A DNA stretch of 13,003 nucleotides from Schleiferiaceae bacterium (GTDB lineage: Bacteria > Bacteroidota > Bacteroidia > Flavobacteriales > Schleiferiaceae): NCBI GenBank assembly GCA_023260615.1, contig JALQUY010000038.1, forward strand, positions 1-13,003. Direction: 5' to 3'. Below, piece after piece: positions 6,860-13,003 of this stretch (the first letter of the stretch is position 1; each line of letters starts with the position of its first letter). A program made the translations under genes and the position numbers. The notes below the pieces were generated by a model. That model was not told the origin of the DNA, did no database searches, and saw only the letters and a list, made by a program, of their open reading frames with translations.

Positions 6860-8311
6860 TCAGAGCGTTTTGCGCAAACGCGCCACCGGAATGCCCAGCT
6901 GTTCGCGGTACTTGGCAACGGTCCTTCGAGCAATGGGGTAGCCCTTGTCTTTCAACAACTTAGCTAAGGCATCGTCGGTGAGGGGCTTGCGTGAATCTTC
7001 GTCGCCAATGCTGTCCTCCAAGATCTTTTTGATTTCCCGCGTACTGACTTCCTCGCCTTCTGCGTTGAGCATGGATTCGCTGAAGAAATTTTTAATCAAA
7101 AAGGTGCCAAAGGGGGTCTGCACGTATTTGTTGCTGGCCACGCGGCTAACGGTGGAAATATCCATGCCTACTTCGTCCGCAATGTCCTTGAGAATCATGG
7201 GCTTTAGCTTGCGTTCGTCGCCCGTTAAGAAGTACTCTTCTTGGAAGCGCATGATGGCCGACATGGTCAAAATCAAGGTCTGCTGGCGCTGCTTGATGGC
7301 GTCAATAAACCACTTGGCCGAATCCAATTTCTGCTTCACAAATTGAAAGGCCTCTTTCTCCTGTTCTGAGCCAAAAGTCTTCGCTTTTTTGTAGTGCTGA
7401 AGCATGTCCTTGTACTCGCGGGACACGTTGAGTTCAGGGGCGTTTCGGCCGTTCAAGCGCAACTCCAACTGGTCGTCTACCACTTGAATGGTGTAGTCGG
7501 GGATGACGGTTTGCGTGGCGTGCGAACCAGATTCTGCCGTGTGTCCGGGCTTGGGATTCAAGCGGCCAATTTCATCGAGTGCGCCTTTCAAAACCTCCTC
7601 GCTGACCTCGAGTTGGGCCATCATTTTGGCATAGTGCCGTTTGGCCAACGCATCAAAATGGTCCGTGACGATGGTCAAGGCCAGCTCGGTATGGGAGGTG
7701 GGCTCGCGGTTTTCCAGCTGCAGCGCCAAGCACTCTTGCAAATCCCGAGCGCCCACACCCGCCGGCTCCATGCTCTGAATCACCTCCAGAGCGGCCTCCA
7801 GCTCCTGAACATCGATGAAGATGCCCATGGAGAATGCCAGGTCGTCGACAATGTCCACCAGCTCCCGTCGGAGGTAGCCATCGTCCTCCAGCGTGCCAAT
7901 CAAGTACTTACAAAGGGCCTCTTTTTGGGGCGAAAGCGAACGCATAGACAGCTGCTCCTTTAGCAGATCACTCATGTCCTTGCCCACTACGACGGGCGCC
8001 TCGTAAGACTCGTCGTCGGCCGAATAGTTGTTCGCCTGCAGTTTGTAGTCCGGGATCTCGTCGTCGCTGAGGTAGTCGTCCATGGGATCGTAGTCCCCTT
8101 CGTCGCCGCCTGCCTCGTCTTCCCACTCCGAACTCAACTCATCCTGGGGCTCCGGTGCCTCAGGACCGTCTTCCAAGGCCGGATTGATTTCCATTTCCTC
8201 TTGAATACGCTCCTCCAATGCCTGTGTAGGCAGCTGAATCAACTTCATCAGTTGAATCTGCTGCGGAGACAGCTTTTGCTGCAGGCGTTGGCTAAGCGAT
8301 TGCTTCAGCAT
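6860..8311 (-). CDS. rpoN: RNA polymerase sigma-54 factor (RpoN)
   Basis: This 483-residue sigma-54 directs RNA polymerase to -24/-12 promoters and needs an AAA+ enhancer-binding protein to open them. Region I is the glutamine- and leucine-rich N terminus (LKQSLSQRLQQKLSPQQIQLM..., 1-49) that contacts activators. An acidic region II linker follows (about 50-110, many D/E). The core-binding domain spans about 115-250 (for example MEPAGVGARDLQECLALQL, 181-199). The central helix-turn-helix lies at about 373-397 (LKDIADEVGMDISTVSRV), and the RpoN box ARRTVAKYRE (461-470), which reads the -24 element, is perfect. The length matches the family. The gene starts 6 bases after the asnS stop, so the two are almost certainly co-transcribed. 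No activator gene lies in the window, but a sigma-54-type promoter does, at 9917-9932. Confidence 0.97.
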   Translation of the reverse strand: MLKQSLSQRLQQKLSPQQIQLMKLIQLPTQALEERIQEEMEINPALEDGPEAPEPQDELSSEWEDEAGGDEGDYDPMDDYLSDDEIPDYKLQANNYSADDESYEAPVVVGKDMSDLLKEQLSMRSLSPQKEALCKYLIGTLEDDGYLRRELVDIVDDLAFSMGIFIDVQELEAALEVIQSMEPAGVGARDLQECLALQLENREPTSHTELALTIVTDHFDALAKRHYAKMMAQLEVSEEVLKGALDEIGRLNPKPGHTAESGSHATQTVIPDYTIQVVDDQLELRLNGRNAPELNVSREYKDMLQHYKKAKTFGSEQEKEAFQFVKQKLDSAKWFIDAIKQRQQTLILTMSAIMRFQEEYFLTGDERKLKPMILKDIADEVGMDISTVSRVASNKYVQTPFGTFLIKNFFSESMLNAEGEEVSTREIKKILEDSIGDEDSRKPLTDDALAKLLKDKGYPIARRTVAKYREQLGIPVARLRKTL

Positions 8312-8317
8312 AGGGTC

Positions 8318-9751
8318 TTAGAATTCTGCGTTGCCTGGGGTGCGTGGGAAGGGGATTACGTCTCGGATATTACCCATACCTGTCACAAACTGTACCATTC
8401 GCTCAAAGCCTAGGCCAAATCCACTGTGCACACAAGTGCCAAACTTGCGGGTATCGAGGTACCACTCCAAGTGCTCAGGCTCAATGCCCACGGCCTGCAT
8501 TTTCTCTACCAACACATCGTAGCGCTCCTCGCGCTGGCTGCCGCCCACGATTTCACCAATGCCGGGGAAGAGGACGTCCATGGCACGAACGGTCTTGCCG
8601 TCTTCGTTCAAACGCATGTAGAAGGCCTTGATTTTCGCCGGATAATCGAACAAAATCACGGGCGATTTGAAATGCTTTTCTACCAAGAAGCGCTCGTGTT
8701 CCGACTGCAAATCGGCGCCCCACTCTTCGATGGGGTACTTGAATTGGCCCTTTTTGTTGGGCTTGGAATCCTTCAAAATGTCAATCGCCTCCGTGTAGGT
8801 GCAGCGCACGAAGGGGTTGTCAAGGACAAACTGGAGCTTCTCGATGAGGCCCTGTCCGCTGCGCTGGTCTTGGGGTTTGGATTTCTCTTCTTGCTCCAAA
8901 CGTTGATCCAAGAAGGCAAGGTCCTCCTGGCAGTTGGTCAAAACGTATTTAATGATGTGCTTGCAGAAGGCCTCCGCCAGCTCCATGTTGTCGTGCAGAT
9001 CGAAGAAGGCCATCTCCGGCTCAATCATCCAAAACTCGCTCAAGTGGCGGGTGGTATTGGAATTTTCAGCGCGGAAGGTCGGTCCAAACGTATAAATCTT
9101 GCCCAAGGCCATGGCGCCCAGTTCGCCCTCCAACTGACCGCTCACGGTAAGGTTGGTGGGCTTTTCAAAGAAGTCTTCCGAAAAGTCCGTGGTGCCGTCT
9201 TCTTTCTTCGGCGCGCCATCTGCGGGCAACGTCGTTACGCGGAACAGTTCCCCTGCGCCTTCTGCGTCGCTGGCCGTAATGATGGGGGTGTTCAGGTAAA
9301 AGAAGCCTTGATCGTTAAAGAACTGGTGCACCGCAAAGGCCGCCGCGTGGCGAACGCGCATCACCGCGCCAAAGGTGTTGGTGCGCATGCGCAGGTGGGC
9401 AATCTCGCGCAAGAATTCCAGCGAGTGGCGTTTAGGCTGCAAGGGATAGCTGTCCGTGGGGCAATCGCCCAAAACTTCGAGTTTCTGAACCGCAATCTCC
9501 ACCGTTTGACCCGCGCCTTGAGAAGCGACTAATTCGCCCGTGATGGACAAGCTAGCGCCCGTGGTCACACGCTTGAGCAAGGCCTCTGGAAAGGCCTCAA
9601 AGTCCACGACTGCCTGCAAATTGCCCTGGCAGCTGCCGTCGTTCAGGGCGATGAAACGGTTGGAACGGAAGGTGCGCACCCACCCCTTTACGGTTACGGT
9701 GTCGCCCACCTTGGGCTGGCGCAGAATGTCAGAAATCGATGACGTTGGCAT
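8318..9751 (-). CDS. asnS: Asparaginyl-tRNA synthetase
   Basis: This 477-residue class IIb synthetase charges tRNA-Asn with asparagine in the cytosol. An N-terminal OB-fold anticodon-binding domain occupies about 18-100 (VTVKGWVRTFRSNRFIALNDGS). The catalytic core carries motif 2 (FRAENSNTTRHLSEFWMIEPE, 227-246 and onward) and motif 3 (GFGLGFERMVQFVTG, 444-458), ending IPFPRTPGNAEF as AsnRS usually does. ENSNTTRHLSEFWM is characteristic of AsnRS rather than AspRS. An in-frame ATG 36 bases further upstream (9787) would add 12 residues, but family N termini begin just ahead of the OB-fold, and a candidate promoter -7 box covers that ATG, so 9751 is preferred. It leads the asnS-rpoN pair. Confidence 0.96.
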   Translation of the reverse strand: MPTSSISDILRQPKVGDTVTVKGWVRTFRSNRFIALNDGSCQGNLQAVVDFEAFPEALLKRVTTGASLSITGELVASQGAGQTVEIAVQKLEVLGDCPTDSYPLQPKRHSLEFLREIAHLRMRTNTFGAVMRVRHAAAFAVHQFFNDQGFFYLNTPIITASDAEGAGELFRVTTLPADGAPKKEDGTTDFSEDFFEKPTNLTVSGQLEGELGAMALGKIYTFGPTFRAENSNTTRHLSEFWMIEPEMAFFDLHDNMELAEAFCKHIIKYVLTNCQEDLAFLDQRLEQEEKSKPQDQRSGQGLIEKLQFVLDNPFVRCTYTEAIDILKDSKPNKKGQFKYPIEEWGADLQSEHERFLVEKHFKSPVILFDYPAKIKAFYMRLNEDGKTVRAMDVLFPGIGEIVGGSQREERYDVLVEKMQAVGIEPEHLEWYLDTRKFGTCVHSGFGLGFERMVQFVTGMGNIRDVIPFPRTPGNAEF

Positions 9752-9784
9752 GATGTATGATGCAAAAAGGAACTTTTCTACCTG

Positions 9785-9812
9785 CAAAAATGGGCAAAAT
9801 CCCGCAGTTCAA
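9785..9812 (-). promoter_or_regulatory. Candidate housekeeping promoter of asnS-rpoN
   Basis: On the minus strand a TTG (9810-9812) is followed after 17 bases by CATTTTTG (9785-9792). This octamer differs from the Bacteroidota -7 consensus TAnnTTTG only at the first base, and the TTG is in the -33 position. Transcription would begin near 9778, giving a leader of roughly 27 bases before the ATG at 9751. Confidence 0.5.
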
Positions 9813-9876
9813 GGTAGTTTCTTTTGGGTTTCGGGCTGCGAATTCGGTTCGTTTTGAAAAAAAATGTGCACCCATT

Positions 9877-9905
9877 GGAAACATTTTAAACTATGAAATG
9901 TTTCC
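9877..9905. promoter_or_regulatory. Perfect inverted repeat, probable operator or activator site of the tetR-efflux operon
   Basis: GGAAACATTT (9877-9886) and its exact reverse complement AAATGTTTCC (9896-9905) flank a 9-base spacer. The half-site centres are 19 bp apart, close to two helical turns, as expected for a dimeric regulator. It sits 12 bases upstream of the sigma-54-type promoter and 47 bases upstream of tetR. The TetR-family protein encoded next to it is the obvious ligand; a sigma-54 enhancer-binding protein is the alternative. There is no T-run beside it, so it is not a terminator. Confidence 0.7.
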
Positions 9906-9916
9906 TGTGTGTAGAA

Positions 9917-9932
9917 TTGGCACGACCTTTGC
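9917..9932 (+). promoter_or_regulatory. Sigma-54 (-24/-12) promoter of the tetR-tolC-efflux operon
   Basis: The sequence TTGGCACG-N4-TTGC agrees with the consensus YTGGCACG-N4-TTGCW at every position except the final W (here C). The -24 GG (9919-9920) and -12 GC (9931-9932) are separated by exactly 10 bases. Transcription is predicted at about 9944-9945, 8-9 bases before the ATG at 9953. The same bases overlap GACCTTTG (9924-9931), a one-mismatch fit to the Bacteroidota -7 box, but no TTG lies at its -33 position. Confidence 0.78.
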
Positions 9933-9952
9933 CGCCCCGTTCGCAATTTTTC

Positions 9953-10570
9953 ATGGAAAACGATCCTAGACATAGCATTCTGACCCGTTCGATGGAGCTC
10001 TTCCAGCGCTTTGGCTTGCGCGCCGTCAACATGGACGACGTATCCAAAGAGTTGGCCATGAGCAAGAAAACGCTCTACACCTTCTTCACGAACAAGTCCG
10101 ATTTGGTCGATCAAGCCGCCAAGTACCTGTTTGCGGTAAAATCCAAACAATTCATCGAACAAGCGAGCATCCACGAAAATGCCATCGACGAGCTGTTGGA
10201 GGTGCAACGCATCCAGCAGGAAGTGCTCAAGAACTACGGCACCCGATTGCTCTTTCCTTTGAAGAAATACCACCCAGAAACCTACGAATGGGTCCTCAAG
10301 GCGCGCCGCGACATGATGATTCAGGCCTCCCTTAAAAATTTGGAGCGCGGCATTCAGCAGAAACTGTACCGCGAGGACCTTCAAATTGAAGAGATCGCCC
10401 TGATCCGTTACAATACGATGGTCGGTATCATGGAAGACCCTGAAATGGGGGACGATGCCAGTCGCCGCGGGGAGGTCCTTCGCTACAGCCTTCAACTTCA
10501 CATACGCTCTATCGCTACGGCACAAGGGCTCGCTTATTTACAAGAACTCCAATCTCAAAAATCCAAATGA
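9953..10570 (+). CDS. TetR/AcrR-family transcriptional regulator
   Basis: This 205-residue regulator has the TetR N-terminal DNA-binding domain: helix 1 at about 7-20 (HSILTRSMELFQRFG) and a helix-turn-helix at about 27-47 (MDDVSKELAMSKKTLYTFF), ending with the family's KSDLVDQA. The C-terminal ligand/dimerisation domain (about 60-205) shows no recognisable ligand signature. An in-frame ATG exists 60 bases upstream (9893), but it precedes the predicted sigma-54 promoter and adds residues not expected before helix 1, so 9953 is chosen. The gene overlaps the TolC-family gene by ATGA, so it is translationally coupled to the efflux genes and probably controls them and itself through the inverted repeat at 9877-9905. 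The leader from the predicted promoter would be only 8-9 bases. Confidence 0.9.
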   Translation: MENDPRHSILTRSMELFQRFGLRAVNMDDVSKELAMSKKTLYTFFTNKSDLVDQAAKYLFAVKSKQFIEQASIHENAIDELLEVQRIQQEVLKNYGTRLLFPLKKYHPETYEWVLKARRDMMIQASLKNLERGIQQKLYREDLQIEEIALIRYNTMVGIMEDPEMGDDASRRGEVLRYSLQLHIRSIATAQGLAYLQELQSQKSK

Positions 10571-11919
10571 AACTCAGAACCCTCCTGCTAGCCCTGACGA
10601 TGGGCAGCCTGACCGCTCTGGGGCAGCAGCGCATGGAGCTGTCGTTGGACCAAGCTATATCCTATGCTTTGGACCACAACGCACAGATTCAAGTGCAGTC
10701 CCTAGAAAAGAAGGCCGCCGAAAAAGTCTTGATCCAGAACATCGCCTTGGGCTTGCCTTCCGTGAATATGGGCGGCAACTACACCGACAACATTGAGCTG
10801 CCAGCGCAGTTCTTTGACATCAACCAAGACGGTGTGATTGACAAATTGCAGTTTGGTACGCGGTACAATTCCGTGGCCAACTTGTCGGTGAACCAGTTGG
10901 TGTTTGATGGCTCCTACATCGTAGCGCTTTTGGCCACCAACGTCTTGCGCGACATGGCCGACGTCTCCTACGAGAAAGCCACCATCGATGTGCGCGAGCA
11001 AGTGGCTCAAGCCTACCACCTTCGTGTGATTTTGGGCGAAAACGCCACGGCCTTGAAGGCGACGCTAGCCAACACGGCGAGCACGCTGAAAAACCTTCAG
11101 GCCATGCAGGGCGAAGGCTTTGTGGCGGAGGAAGATGTCGACCAGCTGTCCATCGTCTACCACAATTTAGAGGCGAATGTGGCCAATTTGGAAAGCCAAA
11201 TTCACATTGCAGAACTGCTTCTAAAGTTGCACTGCGGCATTGCCCCTGAAACAACTCTTCAGCTGACCACTTCACTGGAAAGCCTACTCGTCCAAGCAGA
11301 AAGCGGTCAAGCGCTGCTCAGCAATATGTTTGACGTTCAGAACCACATCGACTTCCGCCAGTTGAGCACCAACCGCAAAGGCCAGTACCTCAACCTGCAG
11401 AACGAGAAGATGCAGTTCCTGCCCAAGCTCTATGCGGGTTACGCTTACAACCGCCAGTTTGTGAGTGAGTCCGCCAATGTTTATGACCCCGACGGCACGT
11501 CCGCAAACAATACCATGTTCCAGTCCTGGAACCTGTCTGCTCAGATTCCGCTTTTCAGTTCGGGCCGAAAAATCGCCCGCGTACAAGAGCAGCAGATCAA
11601 GCTTCAAGAGCTCGATATTTTGCTCGCCAACACGGAGAACGCTTTGCGCCTTCAGAACCAACAAGCCCGTGCCGAATACGCCAATGCCCTCAAAGTCTAT
11701 CAGATCCAAGTGCAAAACGTGGCGCTCGCGCAACGCGTCATGAAAAACACCGAAGCCAAGTTGGTGGAAGGTCTCGCCTCGAGCATGGACTACAGCCAAG
11801 CGTCTTCGCAGTACCAACAAAGTGTCGCCGCTATGCTTCAAGCGGCCAATTCCGCTCTAAACAAACGCGTAGCTCTGGAAAAATCCCTGGGCGCCTACAA
11901 CCTTCAATCTGTCCAATAA
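10567..11919 (+). CDS. TolC-family outer-membrane efflux channel
   Basis: This 450-residue protein has a signal peptide (MKLRTLLLALTMGSLTALGQ, about 1-20) and the duplicated TolC/OEP layout. The first repeat starts LSLDQAISYALDHNAQIQ (25-42) and includes a beta segment (about 68-115). A long helical tunnel follows (about 125-225, ending at the LLKLHCGIAP stretch typical of the family), then a second beta segment (FLPKLYAGYAYNRQF...QSWNLSAQIPLFSSGRK) and second helices to the C terminus. Trimers form the outer-membrane exit duct of tripartite pumps. The first beta-barrel loop contains DINQDGVID (84-92), an EF-hand-like calcium-loop pattern. The start codon overlaps the tetR stop, and the adaptor gene begins 4 bases after its stop, so the three form one transcription unit. 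Confidence 0.92.
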   Translation: MKLRTLLLALTMGSLTALGQQRMELSLDQAISYALDHNAQIQVQSLEKKAAEKVLIQNIALGLPSVNMGGNYTDNIELPAQFFDINQDGVIDKLQFGTRYNSVANLSVNQLVFDGSYIVALLATNVLRDMADVSYEKATIDVREQVAQAYHLRVILGENATALKATLANTASTLKNLQAMQGEGFVAEEDVDQLSIVYHNLEANVANLESQIHIAELLLKLHCGIAPETTLQLTTSLESLLVQAESGQALLSNMFDVQNHIDFRQLSTNRKGQYLNLQNEKMQFLPKLYAGYAYNRQFVSESANVYDPDGTSANNTMFQSWNLSAQIPLFSSGRKIARVQEQQIKLQELDILLANTENALRLQNQQARAEYANALKVYQIQVQNVALAQRVMKNTEAKLVEGLASSMDYSQASSQYQQSVAAMLQAANSALNKRVALEKSLGAYNLQSVQ

Positions 11920-11923
11920 TCTC

Positions 11924-13003
11924 ATGAAAAATCTGTCCATCCTCACTGCGCTTGTAGCCCTTTTGGCTGCCTGCAGCACGTCTACACCCTCTTCGGATGT
12001 GGACCAATTGAACGTTCGCCGCGATTCTATCGCCGGCGCTATCGAAACGCTTAAAGCCGAACTCGCGGAGATCGACCTCCAACTGGCGGCTGCTGACAGC
12101 ACGCGCAGCTTTGCCAGCGTGACCACCTTTGAAGTAGCGAAAGGCGGATTTGATCACTCGTTTCAAGTCTACGGCACAGTCGTTTCAGACAAATCCGTGA
12201 CCCTCTTCCCAGAAATGGCAGGTACGATCACCAAAGTGACCGTAAAAGGAGGTGAGCGCGTGCGTGCCGGTCAACTGTTAGTGGCTATGGATGCCTCGTT
12301 GGTGCAAGCCAGCTTGGCCGAAGTGAAAACGCAACTGACCTTGGCACAATCCGTGTTTGAAAAGCAATCTCGCCTTTGGGAGCAGAAAATCGGCAGCGAA
12401 GTGCAGTACTTGCAAGCCAAGACCCAGTTTGAGGCCCTGCAAAAGCGCCTGGCGGCCGTTTCGCGCCAAGTAGCGATGACCACGGTAACCGCTCCGTTTG
12501 ATGGGGTGATTGACCAAGTTTTTGCCAAGGAAGGGGAAATGGCCGCTCCTGGCATGGCCATGGTCCGCATCGTGGGCAACGGTGGCTTGCGTTTGGACAT
12601 GCAGGTCCCAGAAACCTACATCCAGCGCATCGAGAAGGGCGACGCAGTGGACATGCACTTCTCGGCAATCAAATTGGACCTCGTGGGCAAAATCAGCGCC
12701 GTAGGCAACTTCATCAACGCCGGTAGCCGCACGTTTGGCGTGACCGTCGAGCTTCCCAAGAACAGTGACCTCAAAGCCAACATGATGGCCTCCGTCGCCC
12801 TCAAGGACTACAGTGTGGACAGCGCTATCACCGTGCCCAACCGCTTGATCTTGCAGGACACCAAAGGCGTGAATTACACCTATGTCTACGTGGCAAAAGG
12901 CGAGCTCGGCAGCATCGAACGCCGCGACCTTGTTCTAGGTGTGGCCAATAACGACATGACTGAAATCAAATCAGGCATCGCTCCCGGCGAGAAGGTCGTG
13001 GAC
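11924..13003 (+). CDS. RND efflux periplasmic adaptor (membrane fusion) lipoprotein, 3' end outside window
   Basis: An open frame of 360 codons runs from ATG 11924 to the last base without a stop. The N terminus is a lipoprotein signal with lipobox LAAC (14-17), so C17 should be lipidated. A short charged helical stretch (about 28-56, IETLKAELAEIDLQL) precedes the adaptor fold. The first half of the lipoyl/barrel-sandwich domain is at about 90-128 (PEMAGTITKVTVKGGERVRAGQLL), the alpha-hairpin at about 128-185, the second lipoyl half at about 186-215 (TVTAPFDGVIDQVFAKEGEMA), the beta-barrel at about 218-296, and the membrane-proximal domain thereafter (VPNRLIL onward). It should bridge an inner-membrane RND pump to the TolC-like channel encoded 4 bases upstream. 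The RND transporter gene is expected immediately downstream. Family adaptors are usually about 360-400 residues, so little is missing. Confidence 0.92.
   Translation, partial: MKNLSILTALVALLAACSTSTPSSDVDQLNVRRDSIAGAIETLKAELAEIDLQLAAADSTRSFASVTTFEVAKGGFDHSFQVYGTVVSDKSVTLFPEMAGTITKVTVKGGERVRAGQLLVAMDASLVQASLAEVKTQLTLAQSVFEKQSRLWEQKIGSEVQYLQAKTQFEALQKRLAAVSRQVAMTTVTAPFDGVIDQVFAKEGEMAAPGMAMVRIVGNGGLRLDMQVPETYIQRIEKGDAVDMHFSAIKLDLVGKISAVGNFINAGSRTFGVTVELPKNSDLKANMMASVALKDYSVDSAITVPNRLILQDTKGVNYTYVYVAKGELGSIERRDLVLGVANNDMTEIKSGIAPGEKVVD

Noticed and set aside
6850..6869. Inverted repeat AACGCT/AGCGTT over the rpoN stop codon
   Set aside because: The stem is only 6 bp with an 8-base loop, and on the minus strand it is not followed by a T-run, so a terminator call is not supported.
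8426..9532. Long plus-strand open frame (368 codons) inside asnS
   Set aside because: It is antisense to a fully convincing synthetase gene and its translation has no recognisable domain; it reflects codon bias in GC-rich DNA.
9824..9839. Second GG-N10-GC element in the divergent gap
   Set aside because: Beyond the TTGG and TGC bases it does not match the sigma-54 consensus.
9924..9931. GACCTTTG as a housekeeping -7 box for tetR
   Set aside because: One base deviates from consensus and no -33 TTG is present; the overlapping sigma-54 element explains the bases better, though dual use cannot be excluded.
9893..9952. Twenty-residue N-terminal extension of the TetR regulator from ATG 9893
   Set aside because: It overlaps the inverted repeat and the sigma-54 promoter and adds a non-homologous segment before helix 1.
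9809..10525. Minus-strand open frame opposite tetR and the divergent gap
   Set aside because: It covers the regulatory elements and is antisense to a clear TetR gene, with no recognisable domain.

Overview
The window comes from a Bacteroidota bacterium, probably a relatively GC-rich member of the Flavobacteriales or a neighbouring order. The signs are a secreted protein ending in a type B (CHU_C) sorting domain of the type IX secretion system, an asnS-rpoN gene pair, little evidence of Shine-Dalgarno sequences, and a tetR/tolC/membrane-fusion-protein efflux operon of the usual Bacteroidota kind. There is no sign of phage, insertion sequences, CRISPR or RNA genes. Almost all of the DNA is coding and most gaps are short.

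Layout. (1) 1-2712, plus strand: the last codons of an unidentified gene, an FtsX/LolC/MacB-type ABC permease, its LolD-like ATPase, and an FMN enzyme of the nitroreductase superfamily, packed as one operon. The last gene reads as a bacterial iodotyrosine deiodinase-like protein: the substrate-gripping Glu/Tyr/Lys triad and the FMN-contacting residues all sit at a constant offset from human IYD. (2) 2724-9751, minus strand, in transcription order asnS, rpoN, a T9SS-exported 721-residue protein, and uvrC. A strong intrinsic terminator lies between the exported-protein gene and uvrC. (3) 9752-9952: the divergent regulatory region. (4) 9953-13003, plus strand: a TetR-family regulator, a TolC-family outer-membrane channel overlapping it by ATGA, and a lipoprotein membrane-fusion adaptor that runs off the window. 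An RND pump gene is expected just beyond the edge.

The most notable signal is in region 3. A near-perfect sigma-54 promoter (TTGGCACG-N4-TTGC, 9917-9932) lies directly in front of the tetR-efflux operon, and rpoN itself is encoded about 1.6 kb away on the other strand. Just upstream of that promoter is a perfect 10-bp inverted repeat with a 9-bp spacer (9877-9905). It is a likely operator for the TetR protein or binding site for a sigma-54 activator. The efflux operon therefore appears to combine sigma-54-dependent activation with autoregulation by a TetR protein. The rest is largely housekeeping (translation, nucleotide excision repair, lipoprotein or macrolide-type ABC export), with a few features worth checking: the deiodinase-like enzyme, an EF-hand-like loop in the TolC homologue, and shifted iron-sulfur cysteines in UvrC.
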